Shown here: in pieces, positions 8,504 through 16,070 of the stretch
How the letters are laid out: each line of letters starts with the position of its first letter
Numbering within the stretch: position 1 is the stretch's first letter
Assembly (NCBI RefSeq): GCF_020523795.1
Contig: NZ_JAJALI010000002.1
Coordinates: 617,690 to 681,689 of the forward strand
Direction: 5' to 3'
Length of the DNA: 64,000 nt
Origin: Ancylobacter sp. Lp-2
GTDB lineage: Bacteria > Pseudomonadota > Alphaproteobacteria > Rhizobiales > Xanthobacteraceae
The notes under the pieces: generated by a model
Database searches by the model: none
Told to the model about the DNA's origin: nothing
What the model saw: only the letters and a program-made list of their open reading frames with translations
Program-made: the position numbers and the translations under genes

Positions 8504-8860
8504 ATGGCCTCGCTCTCCATCCGCATCGATCTCGATTCCGAAGGCCGCATCGGGCCGGGCAAGATCGCGCTGCTCGAAGCCATCGCCCGCACCGGCTCGA
8601 TCTCGGCGGCCGGGCGGGCGATGGAGATGTCCTACCGGCGCGCCTGGGACCTCGTCGACGAACTCGGCCGGATCTTCGGCACGCCGGTCGTCCTCTCGCA
8701 GACCGGCGGCAAGCATGGCGGCGGCGCCCGGCTGACCCCGTTCGGCACCGAGCTCGTCGAGCGCTACCGGCAGATCGAGGAACTGGCCGCCGCCGCCGCG
8801 CGCGCCCATCTCGACGCGCTACAGGCGCATGCCGCGCCGCCCCCGCCGGATGCCGGCTGA
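8504..8860 (+). CDS. ModE N-terminal-type winged-helix regulator
   Basis: Small LysR/ModE-type DNA-binding protein, 118 aa. The opening SLSIRIDLDSEGRIGPGKI and the helix-turn-helix ISAAGRAMEMSYRRAWDLVDE match the N-terminal domain of the molybdate regulator ModE. The molybdate-binding (TOBE/MOP) half is absent, as in the many stand-alone ModE-like regulators. The ATG at 8504 is preferred because family similarity starts just after it and a hairpin lies upstream; an in-frame ATG at 8465 would add 13 residues. No mod transporter genes adjoin it, so its target is unknown. Confidence 0.75.
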   Translation: MASLSIRIDLDSEGRIGPGKIALLEAIARTGSISAAGRAMEMSYRRAWDLVDELGRIFGTPVVLSQTGGKHGGGARLTPFGTELVERYRQIEELAAAAARAHLDALQAHAAPPPPDAG

Positions 8861-9005
8861 GCGCCACCGCGCGCCCGACGACGAATCTTGCGAAAAATTC
8901 CTGCCGTGATGTCGGGTTACGCTGCGCCCGTTCGTCCTCGCGTCATCGGTGCCGGCCGGAAGGGCCGAAGCGCCGGCGCAAGAGGATCGACCAGGGAGCG
9001 AAATC

Positions 9006-9419
9006 ATGAACGTGCAGGCTTATCTGATGTTCAACGGCCGCACCGAAGAGGCCATCGACTTCTACAAGAAGGCCGTCGGCGCCGAAGTCACCGCGCTGAT
9101 GCGCTTCAGCGACGCGCCGGAGCCGCCGCCGCCCGACATGGTCCCGGAGGGCTGGGGCGCCAAGATCATGCATTCCAGCTTCAAGGTCGGCGACGCCGAG
9201 CTGATGGCCTCCGACGGCTGCCAGTCCGACGGCGCGGCGTTCGCCGGCATCTCGCTGGCGCTGTCGGTCAAGTCCCCCGAGGAGGCGCAGGCGAAATTCG
9301 CCGCGCTTTCCGATGGCGGCAAGGTGACCATGCCGCTCGCCAAGACCTTCTTCTCGCCCGCCTTCGGCACGCTGACCGATCGTTTCGGCGTGTCGTGGAT
9401 GATCGTCACCAACGAGTAG
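9006..9419 (+). CDS. VOC-fold PhnB-like protein (3-demethylubiquinone-9 methyltransferase-like domain)
   Basis: Small glyoxalase/bleomycin-resistance-fold protein, 137 aa, cytoplasmic. It begins MNVQAYLMFNGRTEEAIDFY, the classic PhnB opening (folded beta-alpha-beta with Y/F and a helix), and ends FGTLTDRFGVSWMIV. Function within this large family cannot be read from sequence. Such genes often accompany DGPF/YCII proteins and ECF sigma factors, as here. The next gene begins 12 bases later, so they probably share a transcript. Confidence 0.8.
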   Translation: MNVQAYLMFNGRTEEAIDFYKKAVGAEVTALMRFSDAPEPPPPDMVPEGWGAKIMHSSFKVGDAELMASDGCQSDGAAFAGISLALSVKSPEEAQAKFAALSDGGKVTMPLAKTFFSPAFGTLTDRFGVSWMIVTNE

Positions 9420-9431
9420 CGGGAGGGTGCC

Positions 9432-10517
9432 ATGGGCAAGCAGGTCTTCCTCCTGGTCGGCACCCGCAAGGGCGCGTTCATCCTCGCGAGCGACGCCTCG
9501 CGCCGCTCCTGGGAGGTGCGCGGCCCGTTCTGCGAGACGTGGCCGACCAACCATGTCGTCGCCGATCCGGCGAGCGGCACCGTCTATGCCGGCGGCGGCA
9601 ATGAGTGGTTCGGCCCGGCGGTGTGGAAGTCCACCGACTTCGGCGCCAGCTGGACGCACTCGAGCCAGGGCCTCGCCTATGAGGCCGGACAGCAGCCGGT
9701 GAAGGCGGTGTGGAGCCTCGCCGCCGGCGAGGATGGCAGCCTCTATGCCGGCGTCGAGCCGGCCGGGCTGTTCCGCAGCACCGATGGCGGCGAAAGCTGG
9801 ACGCATGTCGACGGGTTGCAGAAGCATCCGACGCGGCCGGAATGGAACCCCGGCGGCGCCGGGCTGATCCTGCACTCGCTGGTGCTCGATCCCGCCGACC
9901 GCGACAGGATCTGGGTCGGCATCTCCGCCGCCGGCGTGTTCGCCACCGAGAATGGCGGCGCGAGCTGGGAGACCCGCAATCGCGGTACCCGTGCCGACTA
10001 CATGCCGGAGGGACAGAACTATCCCGAATTCGGCCAGTGCGTGCACTGCCTCGTCAAGGCGCCGGGCGAGGGCGGGCGGCTCTACCAGCAGAACCATTGC
10101 GGCATGTACCGCTCCGACGATGGCGGCCGGCGATGGGAGAGCATCGAGACCGGCCTGCCCTCCTCCTTCGGCTTCCCGGCCGCCGCGCATCCGCGCGACC
10201 CGGACAGCCTCTATCTCATCCCGCTGAACGGCGACATCAAGGGCCGCTTCATGCCGGAGGGCAATACCGCCGTGTGGCGCACCCGCGACGCCGGGCGGAG
10301 CTGGCAGGCCATGCGCACGGGCCTGCCGCAGGGCGGCGCCTATTTCAACGTGTTGCGCCAGGCGATGGCGACCGACACCATGGAGCCGGCCGGGGTGTAT
10401 TTCGGCACCAATGCCGGCGGGCTCTATGCCAGCATCGACGAGGGCGAAAGCTGGGACTGCGTCGCGCCGCACCTTCCCACCATCACCTCGGTGGAGACGC
10501 TGGTGATCGAGCGCTAG
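9432..10517 (+). CDS. BNR/sialidase-like beta-propeller repeat protein
   Basis: Predicted beta-propeller of 361 aa built from Asp-box (BNR) repeats: STDFGASWTH, STDGGESWTH, TENGGASWET, SDDGGRRWES, TRDAGRSWQA and SIDEGESWDC, spaced through the whole chain. It begins MGKQVFLLVGTRKGAFILAS without a signal peptide, so it is probably cytoplasmic. The repeats place it with glycosyl-hydrolase/VPS10-like propellers but no catalytic residues can be assigned. The following gene encodes a MoaD/ThiS-like protein; such pairs recur in bacteria (general knowledge), suggesting a shared but unknown role. Confidence 0.8.
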   Translation: MGKQVFLLVGTRKGAFILASDASRRSWEVRGPFCETWPTNHVVADPASGTVYAGGGNEWFGPAVWKSTDFGASWTHSSQGLAYEAGQQPVKAVWSLAAGEDGSLYAGVEPAGLFRSTDGGESWTHVDGLQKHPTRPEWNPGGAGLILHSLVLDPADRDRIWVGISAAGVFATENGGASWETRNRGTRADYMPEGQNYPEFGQCVHCLVKAPGEGGRLYQQNHCGMYRSDDGGRRWESIETGLPSSFGFPAAAHPRDPDSLYLIPLNGDIKGRFMPEGNTAVWRTRDAGRSWQAMRTGLPQGGAYFNVLRQAMATDTMEPAGVYFGTNAGGLYASIDEGESWDCVAPHLPTITSVETLVIER

Positions 10518-10614
10518 AGCATGCCCGGTGAATCACGGTTCACCGGGCATGCTCCAGATTGTTGTTCTGACGCATTTTCTTCACGCGAACCGGTACCCGC
10601 TTCGCTCGAAAATG
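10517..10614. repeat. Composite palindromic intergenic repeat (Rhizobiales-type)
   Basis: The first part is a perfect inverted repeat with 16-base arms (GAGCATGCCCGGTGAA) at 10517-10532 and 10539-10554 around a 6-base loop. The second part, 10571-10614, is an imperfect palindrome running GCATTTTCTTCACGCG... to CGAAAATGC around a CCGGTACC centre. From general familiarity, elements of this kind recur between genes in Hyphomicrobiales. It begins at the stop codon of the BNR gene and ends before the RBS of the MoaD-like gene. Confidence 0.7.
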
Positions 10615-10629
10615 CTCACGGAGGCTCGG

Positions 10630-10950
10630 ATGGGCGAGGACGCGCTGCGGGAACGACCGGACGAAGCGTCGGCACCGCTGCCGGCCCCGGTGTTGGTGCG
10701 CCTGCCGGCGCATCTCATCGTGCTGTTTCCCGGCGCCGAGCGGCTGGTGTCGCTCCGCGCCGGCAACGTCGCGGAGCTGATGGACGGGCTCGACGCCCGC
10801 TGGCCGGGCATGCGCGAGCGGCTCTGCGACGAGACCCCGGCGATCCGCCGGCACATCAACGTGTTCGTCGACGGGCGCCGCGCCCGGCTGTCGACGCCGC
10901 TCGCCCCCGGCGCGGACGTCTTCGTGATCACCGCGATCAGCGGTGGCTGA
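10630..10950 (+). CDS. MoaD/ThiS-family ubiquitin-like protein
   Basis: Small beta-grasp protein, 106 aa, ending in the diagnostic di-glycine (ITAISGG) that is adenylated and thiocarboxylated in sulfur-carrier proteins. Residues about 25-106 form the fold (LIVLFPGAERLVSLRAGNVAELMD ... HINVFVDGRRARL). I chose the ATG at 10630 because ACGGAGG lies 5 bases before it; the longer reading would translate part of the palindromic repeat. It is not beside moaE or other cofactor genes, so a sulfur-carrier role tied to the BNR protein, rather than molybdopterin synthesis, is possible. Confidence 0.8.
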   Translation: MGEDALRERPDEASAPLPAPVLVRLPAHLIVLFPGAERLVSLRAGNVAELMDGLDARWPGMRERLCDETPAIRRHINVFVDGRRARLSTPLAPGADVFVITAISGG

Positions 10951-10975
10951 CCCCCGGCAAACCGAAAGGCAGCCC

Positions 10976-11347
10976 ATGTTCTACGCCCTACTTTGCTACC
11001 ATCAGGAAGACGTCGTCTGCGCCTGGACCAAGGAGGAGGACGAGGCGGTGATGCGCAAGCTCGCCGTCGTGCAGGAGCGCCTCGCCAAGGAGGGCCGGCT
11101 CGGCCCGGTGGCGCGGCTGCTGCCGACCACCGCCGCCACCACGCTGCGCAAGGACCAGGACCCACCGCTGGTGCTCGACGGCCCGTTCGCCGAGACCAAG
11201 GAGCAGTTGCTCGGCTTCTATCTGCTCGACTGCGCCGACCTCGAGGAAGCGCTCGGCATCGCCCGCGAGCTCGGCGCCGCCAATCCGGGCGGCTCCTACG
11301 AGATCCGCCCGGTCGGCCTGTTCGTCGACGGCGGCGCGAGGCCGTGA
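10976..11347 (+). CDS. YCII-related DGPF-domain protein
   Basis: Small ferredoxin-like-fold protein, 123 aa, cytoplasmic. It contains the name-giving DGPF motif at residues 68-71 (LVLDGPFAETKEQLLGFY) and ends EIRPVGLF. Genes of this family typically precede ECF42 sigma factors. Here the stop codon overlaps the sigma-factor start by one base (TGATG). Biochemical activity is unknown. Start at ATG 10976 with AAAGG upstream; a GTG at 10943 is possible. Confidence 0.85.
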   Translation: MFYALLCYHQEDVVCAWTKEEDEAVMRKLAVVQERLAKEGRLGPVARLLPTTAATTLRKDQDPPLVLDGPFAETKEQLLGFYLLDCADLEEALGIARELGAANPGGSYEIRPVGLFVDGGARP

Positions 11348-12606
11348 TGGACGAGGCGCGCTGGATCGGCACCACCCTTGCCGCCGCGCGCCCGCAGGCG
11401 CTCGCCGCGCTGCTGCGCTATTTCCGCGACCTCGACCTCGCCGAGGAGGCGTACCAGGAGGCGTGCCTGCGGGCGCTGCGGACCTGGCCGCAGAACGGCC
11501 CGCCGCGCGATGCCGCCGCCTGGCTGGTGTTCGTCGGCCGTAACGTCGCGCTCGATTCGGTGCGCCGCCGGGCGAAGCAGACCGAGCTGCCGCCGGAGGA
11601 CCTGCTCTCCGACACCGGTGACGCCGAGGCGGAGATCGCTGAGCGGCTGGACGGCGCGGATTACCGTGACGACGTGCTGCGGCTGCTGTTCATCTGCTGC
11701 CACCCGGACCTGCCGGCGACGCAGCAGATCGCGCTGGCGCTGCGCATCGTCTCCGGCCTCAGCGTGAAGCAGATCGCCCGCGCTTTCCTGGTCGGCGAGG
11801 CGGCGATGGAGCAGCGCATCACCCGCGCCAAGGCGCGCATCGGCCGTGCCCAGGCAAACGGCACCGGCGTGCCGTTCGAGTCGCCGGGCGCGGTGGAGCG
11901 CGCCGCGCGGCTCGGCGCGGTGGCGGCGATGATCTACCTCGTGTTCAACGAGGGTTATTCCGCCGCCGGTGACACCTCCGGCGCCCGCGAGCCGCTATGC
12001 GAGGAGGCGATCCGCCTTGCCCGCCTGCTGCTGCGGCTGTTCCCCGCCGAACCGGAGATCATGGGGCTCGCCGCGCTCATGCTGCTGCAGCACGCCCGCG
12101 CCGGCACCCGGTTCGACGCCGACGGCGCGCCGGTGCTGCTCGACCGGCAGGATCGCGGCCTGTGGAACCGGCCGATGATCGCCGAGGGGCTCGCTTTGCT
12201 CGACAAGGCGATGCGTCACCGCCAGCCCGGCCCCTACCAGGTGCAGGCGGCGATCGCCGCGCTGCATGCGCGGGCGCCGACACCGGAGGAGACCGACTGG
12301 GCGCAGATCGACCTGCTCTACGGCACGCTGGAGATCATGCAGCCCTCGCCGGTGGTGACGCTCAACCGCGCTGTGGCGGTCGCCAAGCTGCGCGGGCCGG
12401 AGGCGGCGCTCGCCATGGTCGAGCCGCTCGGCGACAAGCTGGCCGGCTATTTCCACTATCACGGCCTGCGCGGCGCGCTGCTGATGCAGCTCGGCCGGAC
12501 GCGGGAAGCCCGCGACGGCTTCATGACCGCGATCGGCCTCGCCGGCACCGCGGCGGAGGCGGCGCACATACGCAGCCATCTCGACGGGCTGCGCGACGCC
12601 CCATAG
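11347..12606 (+). CDS. ECF42-type RNA polymerase sigma factor with C-terminal TPR-like extension
   Basis: Extracytoplasmic-function-type sigma factor, 419 aa. Region 2 is seen near the N-terminus (YFRDLDLAEEAYQEACLRALRTWP) and region 4 at about residues 135-165 (GLSVKQIARAFLVGEAAMEQ). An extra 220-residue helical repeat domain follows (AVAAMIYLVFNEGYSAA ... LGRTREARDGFM). This long form without an anti-sigma factor, beside a DGPF protein, is the hallmark of group ECF42. The C-terminal domain is thought to modulate activity. Regulon unknown; members of this group usually act on their own DGPF genes. Confidence 0.9.
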   Translation: MDEARWIGTTLAAARPQALAALLRYFRDLDLAEEAYQEACLRALRTWPQNGPPRDAAAWLVFVGRNVALDSVRRRAKQTELPPEDLLSDTGDAEAEIAERLDGADYRDDVLRLLFICCHPDLPATQQIALALRIVSGLSVKQIARAFLVGEAAMEQRITRAKARIGRAQANGTGVPFESPGAVERAARLGAVAAMIYLVFNEGYSAAGDTSGAREPLCEEAIRLARLLLRLFPAEPEIMGLAALMLLQHARAGTRFDADGAPVLLDRQDRGLWNRPMIAEGLALLDKAMRHRQPGPYQVQAAIAALHARAPTPEETDWAQIDLLYGTLEIMQPSPVVTLNRAVAVAKLRGPEAALAMVEPLGDKLAGYFHYHGLRGALLMQLGRTREARDGFMTAIGLAGTAAEAAHIRSHLDGLRDAP

Positions 12607-12692
12607 GCCGGGCGGGGAAAATTGTGCAACGGATGTTCCCGAGAGGAAAACCGCTTGACAAAAAGGCGACTTCACGCGAGCCTAAGAAACGA

Positions 12693-12790
12693 GCGACGGG
12701 CAAGGATGCCTAATGTCGCGGCAATTTGGTGAACATTTCCAACGACGGCGCCCGTCTTGAGGCGCTGCGGGTTGGTGGCAAAGGCGCCCA
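12693..12790 (+). promoter_or_regulatory. Candidate ANTAR-responsive leader RNA (two hexaloop hairpins)
   Basis: A perfect TTGACA (12655-12660) marks a likely promoter -35 upstream; no clear -10 was found. Hairpin P1: outer stem GCGAC/GTCGC (12693-12697, 12715-12719) and inner stem GGC/GCC closing the hexaloop AAGGAT. Hairpin P2: GGC/GCC (12777-12779, 12786-12788) closing AAAGGC. Both loops have A at position 1 and G at position 4, the known ANTAR recognition rule. The 3' side of P2 overlaps the 5' arm of the terminator just before amiC, so P2 and terminator exclude each other. The P1-P2 gap of about 60 bases is longer than I expect. Confidence 0.6.
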
Positions 12791-12822
12791 CGGTCAATCG
12801 ACCGGCGGGCGCTTTTTGTTTT
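12784..12822 (+). terminator. Leader terminator before amiC (target of antitermination)
   Basis: Stem GCGCCC...CGGTC / GACCG...GGGCGC with a 4-base loop AATC and small internal bulges, followed by TTTTTGTTTT. It lies inside the leader, ending 15 bases before the GTG of amiC. A terminator here makes sense only if it is conditionally bypassed, consistent with the ANTAR protein encoded two genes on. Confidence 0.75.
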
Positions 12823-12836
12823 GGTCGGAGCGCAGA

Positions 12837-13985
12837 GTGTCGAAGCACTACCGCATAGGGGTCATGTTCTCGACCACGGGACCCTACAGCGTCGTTCCGC
12901 ATTCCATGCTGAACGGGGCGCTGCTGGCGGTTGCCGAGCAGGCGGCGCCCGGCGTCACCATCGAGCCGGTGGTGGTCAATCCGGGCGGCGAGCTCACGCG
13001 CTATGCCGAGCTCAGCCGCGACTTGCTGCAATCCGGCATCCGCCACGTGGTCGGCTGCTACACCTCCTCCAGCCGCAAGGAGGTGATCCCCTATTTCGAG
13101 AAGCACGACGCGCTGCTGTGGTACCCCTCGCATTACGAGGGCTTCGAGAGCTCCAACAACGTCATCTACACCGGCGCCTCGCCGAACCAGCACGTGCTGC
13201 CGCTGGTCGATCACATGCTCGCCCATGTCGGGTCGAGCGCCTTCTGCATCGGCTCCAACTACATCTGGGCGTGGGAGAACACCCGCATCTTCCGCGAGGC
13301 GATGATGGCGCGCGGCGCGCGGGTGCTGGCCGAGCGTTACGTGCCGGTCGGCGACACCGAGTTCGACCAGGTGGTCGAGGCGATCCTCGAGGCGCGGCCG
13401 AGCTTCGTGTTCAACAACCTCATCGGCACCAGCAACTACGCGTTCTTCCGCGCTTTCCGCGCCGCCTGCCTCGCCCGCGGCATCGACCAGCCGCGCATCA
13501 TCCCGGTCGCGAGCTGCACGCTGTCGGAGCCGGAGCTGGAAGAGATCGGCGCCGAGGCGGTGGACGGGCACCTGAGCTCCAGCGTGTACTTCTCCTCGCT
13601 CTCATCGCCGGCCAGCCTCGCCTTCACCCGCGCCTATCGCGAGCGGTTTCCGGGCGGCCCGTCCTCCTCGGCCGACGCCGAGGCCTCCTATATCGCGATG
13701 AAGCTGCTGATCCTGGCGCTGGCGGATGCAGGCACCGACGATGTCGAGGCGGTGAAGGACGCGGCGACGCGCCAGCATCTCCTCGCCCCGCAGGGCGAGG
13801 TGCGCATCGACCCGCAGACGCTGCACGCCTATCTCACGCCGCGCATCGGCATCTCCACCGCCGCCGCCCGCTTCGACGTCCTCGTCGAGGCCCCCGGCCC
13901 GGTGCGACCGGACCCCTATCTCGTGCAGTCTTCGCCGCGCTATGCAGTCGCTCCCCGCAACACGTCGCTGAAGGTGGTGAAGTGA
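12837..13985 (+). CDS. amiC: AmiC-type amide sensor, periplasmic-binding-protein fold
   Basis: Cytoplasmic ligand sensor of the urea/amide-binding-protein family, 382 aa, with no signal peptide (VSKHYRIGVMFSTTGPY). In Pseudomonas, AmiC binds AmiR and releases it when an amide binds. Family stretches include SRKEVIPYFEKHDALLWYPS and YEGFESSNNVIYTGASPNQH. It starts at GTG 12837 after CGGAG, immediately downstream of the leader terminator. The stop overlaps the amiR ATG by one base. This gene order and the formamidase at the operon end support short-chain amides or urea as signal. Confidence 0.85.
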   Translation: MSKHYRIGVMFSTTGPYSVVPHSMLNGALLAVAEQAAPGVTIEPVVVNPGGELTRYAELSRDLLQSGIRHVVGCYTSSSRKEVIPYFEKHDALLWYPSHYEGFESSNNVIYTGASPNQHVLPLVDHMLAHVGSSAFCIGSNYIWAWENTRIFREAMMARGARVLAERYVPVGDTEFDQVVEAILEARPSFVFNNLIGTSNYAFFRAFRAACLARGIDQPRIIPVASCTLSEPELEEIGAEAVDGHLSSSVYFSSLSSPASLAFTRAYRERFPGGPSSSADAEASYIAMKLLILALADAGTDDVEAVKDAATRQHLLAPQGEVRIDPQTLHAYLTPRIGISTAAARFDVLVEAPGPVRPDPYLVQSSPRYAVAPRNTSLKVVK

Positions 13986-14641
13986 TGGCTCCTCGACTGC
14001 TCCAGAACTTCAATGGCGGCCGGGCGCATATCGTCACGTCCAACCCCACCGCCGTCGAGGCGCTGCACGTCACGCTCGGCAAGCTCGGGGTGAGCGCCTG
14101 CTTTCCCGCTTTGATCGACGGGCGCGCCGACCTCGACCCCGCGACGCTACAAGCTGAGCGCGACATCCTGTTCGTCGACGGCGACCTCGACAACCCGCTC
14201 GCCCTCGACATCGACGCCGGCTCGCGCCAGCCGCCGGTGCCGGTGATCGGCCTTGTCGGCGTCGAGGCGCCGAGCCGGCTGAAGCACCTAGTCAATCTCG
14301 GGGCGACGGCGTTCCTGCGCAAGCCGGTGCAGGGCGGCGCGGTCTACACCGCCCTGTTCCTCGGTATCAACCAGTTCCTGTTGCGCGGCGACCTCCGGGC
14401 GCGGCTCGACGACATGGATCGCCGCCGGCGCGGACGCCGCGCGGTGGTGAAGGCCATCATCGCCCACATGCAGGATGCGGGCGTCGATGACGACGAAGCC
14501 TATGAATGTCTTCGCCGCGAAAGCATGCGCTCGCGGCAGAGCCTCGAAGACTATTGCGAAGCCTTCATGAAGAAGCGGGCCGGCATTCACGGCCAGACGA
14601 CGCAACCGCGCCTCATCGGACGAAGCGCGGAAAGAAGATAA
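13985..14641 (+). CDS. amiR: AmiR-type ANTAR-domain transcription antiterminator
   Basis: RNA-binding antitermination factor, 218 aa. The N-terminal two-thirds is a degenerate receiver-like domain without a clear phospho-acceptor. A coiled-coil (LRARLDDMDRRRRGRR) leads into a C-terminal three-helix ANTAR domain at about residues 150-205 (AYECLRRESMRSRQSLEDYC). It is coupled to amiC by a 1-base overlap, as expected for an AmiC-AmiR complex. Its likely target is the two-hairpin leader upstream of amiC, giving self-induction of the whole amide operon. Confidence 0.88.
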   Translation: MAPRLLQNFNGGRAHIVTSNPTAVEALHVTLGKLGVSACFPALIDGRADLDPATLQAERDILFVDGDLDNPLALDIDAGSRQPPVPVIGLVGVEAPSRLKHLVNLGATAFLRKPVQGGAVYTALFLGINQFLLRGDLRARLDDMDRRRRGRRAVVKAIIAHMQDAGVDDDEAYECLRRESMRSRQSLEDYCEAFMKKRAGIHGQTTQPRLIGRSAERR

Positions 14642-14660
14642 CCTTTCACAGGAGAGTAAG

Positions 14661-15911
14661 ATGACTGGGAAGACCATGCGGGGGCTGCGTGCCGCAGCCC
14701 TCTCGGGGACGCTTTTGCTCGGCGTCGCCCACAGCTTCACGCCCGCCCTGGCCGCCGATCCGATCAAGCTCGGTGTGCTCGAGGATCAGTCCGGCGACTT
14801 CGCCGCCGCCACCATCGGCAAGGTGCACGCCATCCAGCTCGCCGCCGACGAGATCAACAAGGCCGGCGGCATCGACGGCCGCCCGCTGGAACTGGTGATC
14901 TACGACACCCAGTCCGACAACACCCGCTACCAGGAGTTCATGCGCCGTGTGCTCCAGCGCGACAAGGTCGACGCGGTGTTCGCCGGCTTCTCATCGGCCT
15001 CGCGCGAGGCCTACCGCCCGATTGTCAACCAGTTCGACGGGCTCGCCTTCTACAACAACCAGTATGAGGGCGGCGTCTGCGACGCCAACATGATCGTCAC
15101 CGGCGCGGTGCCCGAGCAGCAGTTCTCCACCCTCATCCCGTGGATGATGGAGAAGTACGGCAAGAAGGTCTACACGCTCGCCGCCGACTATAATTTCGGC
15201 CAGATCTCCGCCGAATGGGTGCGCAACATCGTCAAGGAGCACGGCGGCGAGATGGTCGGCGAGGACTTCATCCCGCTTGGCGTGTCGCAGTTCTCGCAGA
15301 ACATCCAGAACATCCAGAAGGCCAAGCCCGACTTCGTGGTGACGCTGCTGGTCGGCACCGCGCAGGCCTCCTATTACGAGCAGGCCGCTGCCGCCAGCGT
15401 GAACCTGCCGATGGCCTCCTCGGTGAATGTCGGCCAGGGCTATGAGCACAAGCGGTTCAAGCCGCCGTCGCTCAAGGACATGTACGTCACCACCAACTAC
15501 ATCGAGGAAGTCGATACCCCGGCCTCCAAGGCGTTCTTCGCCAAGTTCAAGGCGAAGTTCCCCGACGAGCCCTATGTCAACCAGGAAGCCGAGAACTCCT
15601 ACCTCGCCGTCTATCTCTACAAGCAGATGGTGGAGCGGGCGAAGTCGACCAAGCGCGACGACCTGCGCAAGGAGATCGCCAAGGGCGACGTCTGCATGGA
15701 CGCGCCGGAAGGCAAGGTCTGCCTCGATCCCAAGAGCCAGCACATGTCGCACACCATCTACCTGGCGAAGGTGGGCGAGGATCACTCGATCTCCTTCCCG
15801 AAGGTCTGGCAGGACATCAAGCCGTACTGGCTGGGCGAAGCCGGCTGCGACCTGACCAAGAGCGACCCGAGCGCGCAGTACACGCCCTCGAACCCGCCGC
15901 CGAAGCCCTGA
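14661..15911 (+). CDS. fmdD: Urea/short-chain amide ABC transporter substrate-binding protein
   Basis: Exported binding protein, 416 aa. A Sec signal spans about residues 1-32 (LLLGVAHSFTPALA then ADPIKLGVLE). The mature part is the UrtA/FmdD fold, with KLGVLEDQSGDFA and YNNQYEGGVCDANMIVTGAV. Two cysteines near the C-terminus (GDVCMDAPEGKVC) could form a disulfide. It delivers urea, formamide or acetamide to the permeases encoded next. The symbol follows the formamidase-linked fmd operons; urtA is the alternative name. Confidence 0.85.
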   Translation: MTGKTMRGLRAAALSGTLLLGVAHSFTPALAADPIKLGVLEDQSGDFAAATIGKVHAIQLAADEINKAGGIDGRPLELVIYDTQSDNTRYQEFMRRVLQRDKVDAVFAGFSSASREAYRPIVNQFDGLAFYNNQYEGGVCDANMIVTGAVPEQQFSTLIPWMMEKYGKKVYTLAADYNFGQISAEWVRNIVKEHGGEMVGEDFIPLGVSQFSQNIQNIQKAKPDFVVTLLVGTAQASYYEQAAAASVNLPMASSVNVGQGYEHKRFKPPSLKDMYVTTNYIEEVDTPASKAFFAKFKAKFPDEPYVNQEAENSYLAVYLYKQMVERAKSTKRDDLRKEIAKGDVCMDAPEGKVCLDPKSQHMSHTIYLAKVGEDHSISFPKVWQDIKPYWLGEAGCDLTKSDPSAQYTPSNPPPKP

Positions 15912-15938
15912 TAGCGGCGGCTCCGACGACAGCACTTC

Positions 15939-15966
15939 GGGCCTGACCGGTTCCCCGGTCCGGCCC
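15939..15966 (+). terminator. Strong hairpin after the binding-protein gene
   Basis: Twelve-base stem with one mismatch (GGGCCTGACCGG / CCGGTCCGGCCC) and a TTCC loop, with no T run. A second hairpin (CCCCGGC / GCCGGGG) follows at 16010-16035. Both lie in the 159-base gap before the permease, fitting stabilisation of the binding-protein message rather than termination. Confidence 0.4.
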
Positions 15967-16070
15967 GCCCTCTCGCGCGGCGGCGTCCCCTTGTCCGTCG
16001 CGCCCGTTGCCCCGGCCGACCCCCTCAAGCCGGGGCAACCCTTTCCTTCCAGCACAAGGCCGCTTCGCCG

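Noticed and set aside
5585-8809. 1074-aa minus-strand open frame across the lgoD-uxaA region
   Set aside because: Shadow frame of high-GC DNA: it lies antisense to two clearly recognisable enzymes, has long runs of Ala/Gly/Arg/His and no motif.
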